Shown: piece by piece, positions 43,069 to 51,449 of the stretch
How positions within the stretch are numbered: position 1 is the first letter of the stretch
Layout: each line of letters starts with the position of its first letter
NCBI RefSeq assembly: GCF_024614185.1
Contig: NZ_JAHTLF010000018.1
Coordinates: 128,429 to 192,428 of the forward strand
DNA length: 64,000 nt
Reading direction: 5' to 3'
Source of the DNA: Nocardioides carbamazepini
GTDB taxonomy: Bacteria; Actinomycetota; Actinomycetes; Propionibacteriales; Nocardioidaceae
Translations under genes and position numbers: made by a program
Notes under the pieces: model-generated
Databases searched by the model: none
What the model was told of the DNA's origin: nothing
The model's input: the letters and a program-made list of their open reading frames with translations, nothing else

Positions 43069-44715
43069 ATGACGGAGTCGTACGCCGCCGGCGAGACCAC
43101 CACGCCCCTGCTGGACGAGACCATCGGCGCCAACCTCGAGCGCACGGTCGCGCAGTGGCCCGATCGTGAGGCGCTGGTCGAGGTCGCGAGTGGGCGCCGG
43201 TGGACCTGGCGCGAGTTCGACCACGCGGTCGACGAGGCGGCCCGCGGCCTGATCGGCCTCGGCATCGCGAAGGGCGACCGGGTCGGCATGTGGGCGCCCA
43301 ACTGCGCGGAGTGGACGATCATCCAGTTCGCGGCCGCCAAGGCCGGCGCGATCCTGGTCAACGTCAACCCGTCGTACCGCACCCACGAGTTCGCCTACGC
43401 CGTCAACCAGTCCGGCCTGCGCCTGCTGCTGGCGGCGACCAGCTTCAAGACCAGCGACTACCGCGGCATGGTCGAGGAGGTGGTCGCGGCGGGCGAGGTG
43501 CCCGACCTCGAGCAGACCCTGTACGTCGACAGCGACGACTGGCGGCGTCTGGTGGACGCCGGCACGAGCCTGCCCGCCGACGCGCTCACCACGCGCCAGC
43601 GTGAGCTGACTCCGGACGACGCGATCAACATCCAGTACACGAGCGGCACCACCGGGTTCCCGAAGGGCGCGACGCTCAGCCACCGCAACATCCTCAACAA
43701 CGGCTACTTCGTGACCGAGCTGATCGGCTTCGGCGAGCAGGACCGGCTCTGCATCCCAGTGCCCTTCTATCACTGCTTCGGCATGGTGATGGCCAACCTC
43801 GGCTGCGTGACCCACGGCGCGACCATGGTGATCCCGGCTCCCGGCTTCGACCCGGCGCTGACCCTGCGGGCGGTCCAGGACGAGAGGTGCACCGCGGTCT
43901 ACGGCGTCCCGACGATGTTCATCGCGATGCAGAACGCTCCGGACTTCGCCGACTACGACCTCTCCAGCCTGCGCACCGGCATCATGGCCGGCTCGATCTG
44001 CCCGGTCGAGGTGATGAAGCGCTGCATCAACGACATGCACCTGAGCGAGGTGTCGATCGCCTACGGCATGACCGAGACCAGTCCCGTGAGCTGCCAGACC
44101 CGGGCGGACGACGACCTGGACCGTCGCACCTCCACCATCGGCCGGGCCGCTCCCCACGTCGAGATCCGGATCGTCGACCCGGTCACGGGGGAGACGGTGC
44201 CGCGCGGTGAGCCGGGCGAGTTCTGCACCCGCGGGTACTCCGTGATGCTCGGCTACTGGAACGACCCGGACAAGACCGCCGAGGCGATCGACGCCGACGG
44301 CTGGATGCACACCGGCGACCTCGCCGTCATGCGCGAGGACGGCTACGCCAACATCGTCGGCCGGATCAAGGACATGGTGATCCGCGGCGGCGAGAACATC
44401 TATCCGCGCGAGATCGAGGAGTTCCTCTACACCCACCCCGACGTCGAGGACGTCCAGGTCGTCGGTGTCCCCGACGAGAAGTACGGCGAGGAGCTGTGCG
44501 CCTGGATCCGCCTCCGCGCCGGGGCCGAGCCCCTCGACACCGAAGCGGTGCGCGCGTTCGCGACCGGCAAGCTCGCCCACTACAAGATCCCGCGCTACGT
44601 CCTCCTGGTCGACGACTTCCCGATGACCGTGACCGGCAAGATCCGCAAGGTGGAGATGCGCGAGAGGTCGACCGAGCTCCTCGGACTCCCCGGCCCGGCG
44701 CAGTTTGAACTCTGA
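43069..44715 (+). CDS. Fatty acid-CoA ligase (FadD-type, AMP-forming)
   Basis: The 548-residue ANL enzyme shows the phosphate loop YTSGTTGFPKGATLSH, the substrate-site region VPFYHCFGMVM, AYGMTETSPVS, the hinge GRIKDMVIRGGENIYPREIEE and the C-terminal lysine motif TVTGKIRKVEM. It activates medium to long-chain fatty acids as CoA esters. The final residues PAQFEL are encoded by the first unit of an intergenic repeat (44692-44723), an unusual C-terminus for the family. Regulation is not apparent. Confidence 0.92.
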   Translation: MTESYAAGETTTPLLDETIGANLERTVAQWPDREALVEVASGRRWTWREFDHAVDEAARGLIGLGIAKGDRVGMWAPNCAEWTIIQFAAAKAGAILVNVNPSYRTHEFAYAVNQSGLRLLLAATSFKTSDYRGMVEEVVAAGEVPDLEQTLYVDSDDWRRLVDAGTSLPADALTTRQRELTPDDAINIQYTSGTTGFPKGATLSHRNILNNGYFVTELIGFGEQDRLCIPVPFYHCFGMVMANLGCVTHGATMVIPAPGFDPALTLRAVQDERCTAVYGVPTMFIAMQNAPDFADYDLSSLRTGIMAGSICPVEVMKRCINDMHLSEVSIAYGMTETSPVSCQTRADDDLDRRTSTIGRAAPHVEIRIVDPVTGETVPRGEPGEFCTRGYSVMLGYWNDPDKTAEAIDADGWMHTGDLAVMREDGYANIVGRIKDMVIRGGENIYPREIEEFLYTHPDVEDVQVVGVPDEKYGEELCAWIRLRAGAEPLDTEAVRAFATGKLAHYKIPRYVLLVDDFPMTVTGKIRKVEMRERSTELLGLPGPAQFEL

Positions 44716-44801
44716 TCACCGCCGACCCGGCGCAGATTGAATTCCTCCGAGTTCAATCTGCGCCGGGTCGGTGCGTTTTCTGCCTTCATCTGCGCCGGGT
44801 C
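44692..44801. repeat. 32-bp-period repeat locus 2, with perfect hairpin
   Basis: A direct unit at 44692-44723 (inside the end of the ligase gene) is followed by core GACCCGGCGCAGATTGAA (44724-44741), a 10-base loop and its exact reverse complement (44752-44769), then a reversed 32-bp unit (44770-44801). The 18-bp perfect stem can act as a terminator for the ligase gene. Confidence 0.9.
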
Positions 44802-44808
44802 GGGGAGG

Positions 44809-44850
44809 GTGACATCAGGATGACTTGAAATGACGTCATAGTGATGTCAC
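44809..44850. promoter_or_regulatory. Cluster of TGACNTCA half-sites upstream of the ribbon-helix-helix gene
   Basis: GTGACATCA (44809-44817) and TGATGTCAC (44842-44850) form an inverted repeat around a central TGACGTCA palindrome (44831-44838), with a further ATGAC nearby. The cluster ends directly at the downstream ATG, which has no ribosome-binding site. Probable autoregulatory operator for the RHH protein. Confidence 0.65.
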
Positions 44851-44851
44851 G

Positions 44852-45397
44852 ATGACGCACATGGACATCACGCCGTACGTCGACAGCCTCCGTCGTGACC
44901 TCTTGGCCGCCGCCGACAGTGCCGGTCCGCAGGCGCGGGAGGTCGCGGAGCGACTGGGATACGCGCTGGACCCGGCCGTGCGGCTCGCGGTGATGGAGGC
45001 CGTCAGCCAGGCAGCGGCCGAGATCACGGCCACGATGTCGTCCGGTGGCGTCGACGTCCGGCTCGACGGCCGCGACCTCGACTTCGTCGTCACGCCCGGT
45101 ACGCCGGAGGCGCTGCCGCACCAGGTGACCGGGCCGGCTCCGGCCGAGGTGCCGGTCGAGGACGAGAGCCAGGCCAGGGTCAGCCTGCGCCTGCCCGAGT
45201 CGCTCAAGGCCCGGGCCGACGACGCGGCCGCGCAGGCCGGGCAGTCGCTCAACACCTGGCTGGTCACCCTGATCCGCGCGGCGACCAGTGAGGGCGCGAT
45301 CCAGGTCGACGTCGACCTCTCCAGCCTGCCGTTCGGCGGCGACTTCCCGTTCGGGTCGAAGCCGGGCGCCAACCGGCGGATGACCGGCTGGCTCTGA
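44852..45397 (+). CDS. HicB-like ribbon-helix-helix protein (no toxin partner)
   Basis: The 181-residue protein has an unassigned helical N-terminus (about 1-60). A C-terminal ribbon-helix-helix module follows at about 108-150: RVSLRLPESLKARADDAAAQ and SLNTWLVTLIRAA, as in HicB/Arc-type antitoxin domains. It is followed after 47 bp by a DUF4097 protein rather than a HicA toxin, so it is better seen as a regulator of that gene. The leader contains an operator cluster and no Shine-Dalgarno; a leaderless transcript starting at 44852, or use of the second ATG at 44861, is likely. Confidence 0.75.
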   Translation: MTHMDITPYVDSLRRDLLAAADSAGPQAREVAERLGYALDPAVRLAVMEAVSQAAAEITATMSSGGVDVRLDGRDLDFVVTPGTPEALPHQVTGPAPAEVPVEDESQARVSLRLPESLKARADDAAAQAGQSLNTWLVTLIRAATSEGAIQVDVDLSSLPFGGDFPFGSKPGANRRMTGWL

Positions 45398-45444
45398 CCG
45401 CGCCACCGCCGCAGCCCCACCCAGATCGCCCCAGGAGGACAACC

Positions 45445-46281
45445 ATGACCACCCATGAACCCCGTCGCCAGGTGCTCGAGACGCCCGGCCCCGTGAAGCT
45501 GCACGTCGAGAACGGTCGCGGCCGCATCAGCGTCCGGGCCGCCGAGCAGGAGACCACCGACATCACCCTCACCGGCGCCCGGGCCGACGAGGTGCGCGTG
45601 ACCCAGGACGGCCGCCGGGTCGACGTCCGCGCACCCAAGCCCCGCGGGGGCATCTTCGGCGGCGGCGACGAGCTGCACATCGAGGTCGTCGTACCGATCG
45701 ACAGCGACCTGGACGCCCGCAGCGGGAGCGCCGTCGTCACCGCCGGCGGCCGGCTGATGACCGCACGGGTCAAGAGCGGCTCGGGTGCCGTCACCCTCGA
45801 CCAGGCCACGACCGTCGTCGTCGACACCGGATCCGGGGACGTCACCGTCGCCGAGGTGGACGGCGACATCCGGGTCCGCACCGGCTCCGGCGCGGTCGAC
45901 CTCGGCCGGATCGTCCGGGCCGCGACCGTGTCCACCGGCTCGGGCGACGTGTGCCTGGGGCAGGCGCTCGGCACCGTCGTCGTCAAGACCGGCTCCGGCG
46001 ACCTCGAGGTCGGCGAGAGCCGTGCCGATGTCACGAGCAAGACCGGCTCCGGCGACGTCGTCGTCCGTACGGCGCGCCGCGGCCGGATCCAGGTCAAGGG
46101 GGCCTCCACGCGGGTGCACGTCGGCGTCCCCGCGGGGACCCCGGTGTGGACCGACGTCACGACGGTGACCGGCCGGGTCAGCTCGACCCTGCCGCCGGTC
46201 GGGCAGCCCGAGCCCGGGACCGACCACGTCGAGCTGCGCGCCACCACCGTCTCCGGGGACATCTCGCTCGTCCCCGCCTGA
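45445..46281 (+). CDS. DUF4097-family beta-strand repeat protein
   Basis: The 278-residue protein is built of short repeating beta strands with the recurring motif xTGSGDVxV (VDTGSGDVTV, VSTGSGDVCL, VKTGSGDLEV, SKTGSGDVVV), the signature of the DUF4097 putative-adhesin beta solenoid. There is no signal peptide or membrane helix, so it may be cytoplasmic or membrane-associated through a partner. AGGAGG precedes the ATG. It is probably co-transcribed with the RHH regulator. Role unknown. Confidence 0.85.
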   Translation: MTTHEPRRQVLETPGPVKLHVENGRGRISVRAAEQETTDITLTGARADEVRVTQDGRRVDVRAPKPRGGIFGGGDELHIEVVVPIDSDLDARSGSAVVTAGGRLMTARVKSGSGAVTLDQATTVVVDTGSGDVTVAEVDGDIRVRTGSGAVDLGRIVRAATVSTGSGDVCLGQALGTVVVKTGSGDLEVGESRADVTSKTGSGDVVVRTARRGRIQVKGASTRVHVGVPAGTPVWTDVTTVTGRVSSTLPPVGQPEPGTDHVELRATTVSGDISLVPA

Positions 46282-46410
46282 CGCGGCCGGATCGTCCTCC
46301 GCGGCCCGCCCCCGAACTACCCCAATTGCGGTGACGCCGCACCGGGCCTCCTGGTCCTAGCGTCGCGACAGCGGCTGTGCCGGCAGCCGACAGACCCGGG
46401 GGAGGGGTTC

Positions 46411-47574
46411 ATGAGCCGACGTTCGCGTGTCATGGGCATCGCGGTGGTGGTCCTGGTGACGACGGCGCTCGCGGCCGTCGCCCAGGCGAGTCCGTCGTCG
46501 ACGACCACCCCGACGGCCAAGGTCGACTGCGTGGTGTACGACGACGCGGCCGCGCGGTGCACCGTGGTCGGCGTGGTCTACGCGATCGCGCAGATCGGCG
46601 ACACGACCTACCTCGGCGGCGCCTTCACCGCGGTCAACGGCGTACCGCGGGCCAACCTGGCCGCGGTCCGGGCGGACGGCTCGCTGGACCCGTCGTGGGC
46701 ACCGACGACCGACGGCATCGTCTACGCCCTGGCCGCCTCGGCGGACGGCAGCAAGGTGTACGTCGGGGGCGGGTTCGCCACGATCAACGGGCAGCCGCGT
46801 CGCCTCGCCGCGGTCACCGCGGACACCGGGGCGCTCGTCGCCGGATGGACGACAACCACCTCGAACAACACCGTTCGCGCCCTCGCCGCCGACGGGACCG
46901 GTCGCCTGTACGTCGGCGGCAGCTTCAGCCGGGTCGGCGGACGGGCGATCGCCCGGCTCGCGGCGCTCGACCAGACGACAGGCGCGGTCGACCCCGCCTT
47001 CGCGCCGCAGCCCAACAACACGGTGCGTGCGCTCGGGACCACCGACGACGGCTCCCGGCTCTACGCCGGAGGCTCCTTCTCCACGATGGGTGGGCAGCCG
47101 CGTGCCGGCGCTGCCGAGCTGACCCCCGCCGGCGCGACCACGGCGTTCGCGCCGACCGAGGGCGGTGTCGCGATCTCGCTCGACGTCGCGCCGACCGGGC
47201 GGCTCTACTTCGGCACGACCAACAACCGCACCTGGGCCTACGACCCGGCGGTCAGCAGCCTGCCGCTCTACCGGGTACGGACCTCGGGCGACGTCCAGGC
47301 GATCCTGGCGACGGCCGACGAGGTGTACGTCGGCGGCCACTTCTCCGGCTTCCCCGAGTCGAAGCTCAACCGTCTGCACATCGGCTCGTTCCTGGCCGCC
47401 GACGGCACGCCGACCGCGTGGGACCCCGGTGCCAACGGCTCCTACGGCGTCTGGGCCTTCGGCCTGACCCGCACCGCGCCGGTGCCCGGCACCGTCGACG
47501 CGCTGTCGGTCGGCGGCGACTTCACCCGGGTCGCGGGGGCCGCGCGCCGCGGCTACGCACGCTTCGCCTTCTGA
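46411..47574 (+). CDS. Secreted beta-propeller-like protein (delta-60/DUF5122-type repeats)
   Basis: The 387-residue protein has a signal peptide (about 1-27, cleavage after AQA). Repeated blades follow, each containing a YVGGxFxxxxGxxRxxLAAV consensus: YLGGAFTAVNGVPRANLAAV, then VYVGGGFATINGQPRRLAAV and YVGGSFSRVGGRAIARLAAL. These match delta-60/DUF5122 propeller repeats. It is probably an extracellular structural or binding protein; no catalytic site was seen. GGGGGAGGGG precedes the ATG. Confidence 0.8.
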   Translation: MSRRSRVMGIAVVVLVTTALAAVAQASPSSTTTPTAKVDCVVYDDAAARCTVVGVVYAIAQIGDTTYLGGAFTAVNGVPRANLAAVRADGSLDPSWAPTTDGIVYALAASADGSKVYVGGGFATINGQPRRLAAVTADTGALVAGWTTTTSNNTVRALAADGTGRLYVGGSFSRVGGRAIARLAALDQTTGAVDPAFAPQPNNTVRALGTTDDGSRLYAGGSFSTMGGQPRAGAAELTPAGATTAFAPTEGGVAISLDVAPTGRLYFGTTNNRTWAYDPAVSSLPLYRVRTSGDVQAILATADEVYVGGHFSGFPESKLNRLHIGSFLAADGTPTAWDPGANGSYGVWAFGLTRTAPVPGTVDALSVGGDFTRVAGAARRGYARFAF

Positions 47575-47690
47575 GGCCGCCCGACCGTGCGCGCGACAGC
47601 CCGTCCGCGCGCCGAGTGGCCCATCGCGTGGCGTGACCCACGCCACGGTCCCGTCGTTACCCGTGGGTAGACCATGGGAGGGACCTCCGG

Positions 47691-49766
47691 ATGAACGACC
47701 ACGCCCTGCGCCGCCGTCTGGTGGCCGCCCTGCTCAGCACCGGCCTCGTCGCCGCCCTGGTGCTGCCGCTCGCCGGCGACGCGGCCGGTACGACGGCCGC
47801 CACCGCCGCACAGCTCGCCGCGTCGGCCGAGCGGGCTGAGGCGGCCGCGCCCGTCGCCGAGAAGCCGAAGAAGTGCAAGAAGGCCAAGAAGGCCAAGAAG
47901 CACCAGCAGCACAAGCTGTGTGGCAAGAAGAAGGGAGCGGCGGCGCCGCTGCCGACCGCGGTCGCCCCCGGGAGCGTGCCCGGCGGGGCCGCGCCCGCGC
48001 CGACGACGGCCGCGCCGTGGACCCCGCGCCCGGCCGACTACAGCCGCACGGTCGCCACCCGTGACATCCCCATCGTGATGGACGACGGCGTCGTCCTCCG
48101 CGGCGACCTCCAGCGTCCGGCCGGCGCCGACGGCAAGCCGGTGGCCACGCCGCTCCCCGTGATCGTCACGATCACCGCCTACAACAAGTCCGTCCTCTCG
48201 GCCGGCGCGGGTGCCGTCCTCGCGGGCGCCGACCCGGCGTATCTCGTCAAGCGCGGCTACGCGCAGCTCACCGTCGATGCCCGCGGCACCGGCTCCTCGC
48301 AGGGCCAGTGGGCGGCGTTCAGCGCCCGCGAGGGCCAGGACGCCGGTGCGGTCGTCGAGTGGGCGGCCGCCCAGTCCTGGAGCAACGGCGAGGTCGGCAT
48401 GACCGGCGCGTCGTACATGGGCATCTCCCAGCTCTTCGCGGCGGCCCAGCAGCCGAAGGGCCTGAAGGCGATCTTCCCCCAGGTCCCGGCCGCCGACGTC
48501 TACCGCGACGTCGTCGCCTCCGGGGGCCAGATCGACGTCGGCTTCATCCCGCTGTGGCTCGGCCTGGTCACCGCGACCGGCGTGCTCCCGCCGGCGTACG
48601 GCGCCCAGGAGCCGCAGGCCGGGCTGAAGACGGTGCTCGACCACCTGATGGGCGGGCTCACCTTCACCCTGCCGCTCGCCACGCAGGCGCTCCTCGGCGG
48701 CGACCCGGCCTACGACGGCCCGTTCTACCGGGAGCGCTCGCCCATCGACGTCCTCGACAACGTCACCGTCCCGACCTTCCTCGTCGGCGGCGAGTTCGAC
48801 CTCTTCCAGCGCGGCACGCCGCTCGTCTTCGAGCGGCTCCAGCAGCGCGGCGTCCCGACGAAGCTGATCCTCGGGCCCTGGGACCACCTGCAGGGCTCGG
48901 CCGGGGCCGAGGTGGGCAGGGCCGGCTACGGCTCGCTCGCCGAGCTGCAGCTGCGCTGGTTCGACCACTACCTCGGCGGCATCGACGGCCGGCTCGACGA
49001 GATCGCGCCGCTCACCTACTACGAGCAGGGCTCCGGCGCGTGGGTCCGGGCGTCGAAGTGGATCGACAGCGACCTCTCGGCGCGCACCTACCAGCTCTCC
49101 GGCGATGCCTCGGTCGGCGGCAGGGCGGGCTCCCTGACCACCGGTACGCCGAGCGCCGGCACCGCCGTCGTACCGCCCGTCCCGGTCACGGGACTGTGCA
49201 CCCGCTCGGCCAACCAGTGGACGGCGGGGCTTCCCGGCGCGCTGCTCAGCGACCTGCCGTGCTTCAAGGACAACCGCCTCAACGACCTCGGCGGCGTCAC
49301 CTTCGACACGGCGCCGCTGGACGCCGACGTGCGATTCCAGGGGCCGCTCAACGCCCGGCTCCACGTCTCGACCCCCAGCGGTGACGGGATGCTGTCGGTG
49401 GCGGTCGAGGACGTCGCGCCCGACGGGACGGTCTCCCGGATCAGCGGCGGCTGGCAGACGATCGCGCACCGCCGGCTCGACGAGGGGCGCTCGCGCTACC
49501 TCGACGGTCAGCTGCTGCAGGCCTACCACCCGTTCACGCGGGAGGCGAAGGCCCGGCTGCCCCGCGGGGAGATCGCGCCCGTCGACGTCGAGATCTTCCC
49601 GACCGGCGCCGTGATCGCGAAGGGCCACCGGCTGCGGATCGCGGTGCAGGCCTTCGACGTCCCGCACCTGCTCTCGCCGGTCACCGACCTGGTGACCCAG
49701 CTGGTGCCGGTCACGGTCCACGCCGGTCCGCAGTACCCGTCAGCGTTGACCATGGCGGTGCGCTGA
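47691..49766 (+). CDS. Secreted CocE/NonD-family alpha/beta hydrolase
   Basis: The 691-residue protein has a signal peptide (about 1-33) and a Lys/Cys-rich module at about 58-80 (KKCKKAKKAKK). The CocE/X-Pro dipeptidyl-peptidase-type catalytic domain contains YAQLTVDARGTGSSQG, nucleophile Ser241 in GMTGASYMGIS, acid Asp370 in GGEFDLF and His399 in GPWDHL. The C-terminal jelly-roll domain is of the PepX_C type. It probably cleaves an ester or a peptide outside the cell. GGGAGG precedes the ATG. Confidence 0.9.
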   Translation: MNDHALRRRLVAALLSTGLVAALVLPLAGDAAGTTAATAAQLAASAERAEAAAPVAEKPKKCKKAKKAKKHQQHKLCGKKKGAAAPLPTAVAPGSVPGGAAPAPTTAAPWTPRPADYSRTVATRDIPIVMDDGVVLRGDLQRPAGADGKPVATPLPVIVTITAYNKSVLSAGAGAVLAGADPAYLVKRGYAQLTVDARGTGSSQGQWAAFSAREGQDAGAVVEWAAAQSWSNGEVGMTGASYMGISQLFAAAQQPKGLKAIFPQVPAADVYRDVVASGGQIDVGFIPLWLGLVTATGVLPPAYGAQEPQAGLKTVLDHLMGGLTFTLPLATQALLGGDPAYDGPFYRERSPIDVLDNVTVPTFLVGGEFDLFQRGTPLVFERLQQRGVPTKLILGPWDHLQGSAGAEVGRAGYGSLAELQLRWFDHYLGGIDGRLDEIAPLTYYEQGSGAWVRASKWIDSDLSARTYQLSGDASVGGRAGSLTTGTPSAGTAVVPPVPVTGLCTRSANQWTAGLPGALLSDLPCFKDNRLNDLGGVTFDTAPLDADVRFQGPLNARLHVSTPSGDGMLSVAVEDVAPDGTVSRISGGWQTIAHRRLDEGRSRYLDGQLLQAYHPFTREAKARLPRGEIAPVDVEIFPTGAVIAKGHRLRIAVQAFDVPHLLSPVTDLVTQLVPVTVHAGPQYPSALTMAVR

Positions 49767-49773
49767 GGTCCGG

Positions 49774-50538
49774 CTACAGCCCGCCGGGCCGGCGGGCGAG
49801 GGTGCTCGCGAGCGCCGTCGCCGCCGCGCGGACGGCGTTCTGGTGGGCCTCGGGCCGGAACCGCCCGATCGGCCCCGTGACGCTGACCGCCGCGACCGCG
49901 GTCGCCCCGTCGGGCTGGAGCACGGGCGCGGCGACGCAGAGCAGTCCCGGCGTCGACTCCTCGCGCTCGAAGGCGAGTCCGTTCTCGAGCGCCCGGTCCA
50001 GCTGCTGCTCGAGCAGGCCGGGCGCGACGATGGTGTGCGGCGTACGCCGGGGGAGCGGGCCGGACAGCACGGCGGCGCGGATCGCCGGGTCGGCGTGCGC
50101 GAGGAGGACCTTGCCGAGGGCGGTGCAGTGCATCGGCATCCGCCCGCCGGTCCGCGACGGGCTGCGGGCCTGGCGGTGCCCGCCGATCTTGGCGACGTAG
50201 ACGACCTCGGTGCCGTCCCGGACGCCGAGGTGGACCGTCTCGTGGGTGCGCTCGTAGAGGTCCTGCAGGAAGGGCATCGCCACCTCGAGCAGGGTCCGCT
50301 CGGTGGCCGCGCGCATGCCGAGCTCGAACAGCCCGCCGGCCAGGCGGTAGCCGTGGTCGGTCTTCTCCAGCAGGCGGTGGTGGACCAGGTCGCCCGCGAT
50401 CCGGTGCACGGTGCCCTTGGGCAGGCCGGTCCGGCGGACCAGCTCGGCGAGGGGCAGCAGCCGGTCGTCGGTCCCGAAGGCGCGCAGGAGGGCGACGGCC
50501 TTGCCGAGAACGGTGTCCAGGCCCTGCTCGTCGGTCAC
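49774..50538 (-). CDS. IclR-family transcriptional regulator
   Basis: The 254-residue protein has the IclR winged helix (LLPLAELVRRTGLPKGTVHR) and effector domain (HETVHLGVRDGTEVVYVAKI, RMPMHCTALGKVLLA, GLAFEREESTPGLLCVAAPV). It is divergent from the hydratase-dehydrogenase-aldolase operon across 69 bp, so it should regulate that pathway in response to an aromatic-derived acid. GTG 50538 has no Shine-Dalgarno, and TACGCT lies about 8 bp upstream, which fits a leaderless transcript. Confidence 0.88.
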   Translation of the reverse strand: MTDEQGLDTVLGKAVALLRAFGTDDRLLPLAELVRRTGLPKGTVHRIAGDLVHHRLLEKTDHGYRLAGGLFELGMRAATERTLLEVAMPFLQDLYERTHETVHLGVRDGTEVVYVAKIGGHRQARSPSRTGGRMPMHCTALGKVLLAHADPAIRAAVLSGPLPRRTPHTIVAPGLLEQQLDRALENGLAFEREESTPGLLCVAAPVLQPDGATAVAAVSVTGPIGRFRPEAHQNAVRAAATALASTLARRPGGL

Positions 50539-50607
50539 CCCCACAGCGTACCGGTGAGTGGAACGCTCGAGTGGCCGCCGGTCTCCGATGGCCCGAGAGT
50601 AGGCACC

Positions 50608-51444
50608 ATGACCGACACCCTCGACCCTGCTGACACCGGCGTTGCCGACTCCGCTGCCGCTGCCGTCGGTGCCGCGGCCGAGCGCCTGCACACCGCGCTG
50701 GTCGAGAACCGGCCCTGTGCCCCGATCCGCGACCTGATCGGCGACCGCGACATCAACCTCGCCTATGCCGTTCAGCAGCGGCTCAACGCGCACCGCCTCG
50801 ACGCCGGTGCCGTCGTCGTCGGCCGCAAGATCGGCGCGACCTCGGACGCCGTCCAGCAGCAGCTGGGCGTCGACACCCCGGACCTCGGCGTGCTCTTCGA
50901 CGACATGGAGTACGACGCCTCCGCGCCGGTCGACATCAGCGGCCTGCTGCAGCCGAAGGTCGAGGGCGAGATCGCCTTCGTGCTCGGCGCCGACCTCGCG
51001 GACGGCGATCTCGACCTCGAGCAGGTCGCCGCCGCCGTCGAGTACGCCGTCGCCGCGATCGAGGTCTGCGACAGCCGGATCGCCGACTGGGACATCAGCT
51101 TCGCCGACACCGTCGCCGACAACGCCTCGGCCGGCGGCTACGTGCTCGGCACCGAGCGTCGTACCCTCGCCGACGGCTTCGTCCCCAAGGACGCCGCCAT
51201 GACGATGACCGTCACCGGCCAGGACGACTCGGTCGGCACCGGAGCCGCCTCGCTCGGGGACCCGCTCGTCGCGCTGCAGTGGCTGGCCCGCCAGGCGCGC
51301 GACCTCGGCGACCCGCTGCGCTCCGGCCAGGTCGTGCTCTCCGGCGCCCTCGGCCCGATGCGCCCGGCCGCGCCCGGCGCCGACGTGGCGCTCACCATCG
51401 ACGGACTCGGCTCCGTCGCCCTCAGCTTCAGCGAGAAGGAGTGA
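50608..51444 (+). CDS. 2-hydroxypenta-2,4-dienoate (2-keto-4-pentenoate) hydratase
   Basis: The 278-residue protein matches the MhpD/HsaE/TesE family: NLAYAVQQRLNAHRLDAGA, GRKIGATSDAVQQQLGVDTP, LQPKVEGEIAFVLG (metal-binding Glu pair), AIEVCDSRIADWDI and DNASAGGYVLG. It hydrates 2-hydroxypenta-2,4-dienoate (or its hexa homologue from steroids) to 4-hydroxy-2-oxoacid, the first step of the lower meta-cleavage route. It is the first gene of a three-gene operon. Which upstream ring-cleavage pathway feeds it cannot be told. Confidence 0.92.
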   Translation: MTDTLDPADTGVADSAAAAVGAAAERLHTALVENRPCAPIRDLIGDRDINLAYAVQQRLNAHRLDAGAVVVGRKIGATSDAVQQQLGVDTPDLGVLFDDMEYDASAPVDISGLLQPKVEGEIAFVLGADLADGDLDLEQVAAAVEYAVAAIEVCDSRIADWDISFADTVADNASAGGYVLGTERRTLADGFVPKDAAMTMTVTGQDDSVGTGAASLGDPLVALQWLARQARDLGDPLRSGQVVLSGALGPMRPAAPGADVALTIDGLGSVALSFSEKE

Positions 51445-51449
51445 TGACC

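Noticed and set aside
44852..45397. HicAB toxin-antitoxin system
   Set aside because: No HicA-like small protein on either side; the neighbour is a DUF4097 beta-solenoid protein.
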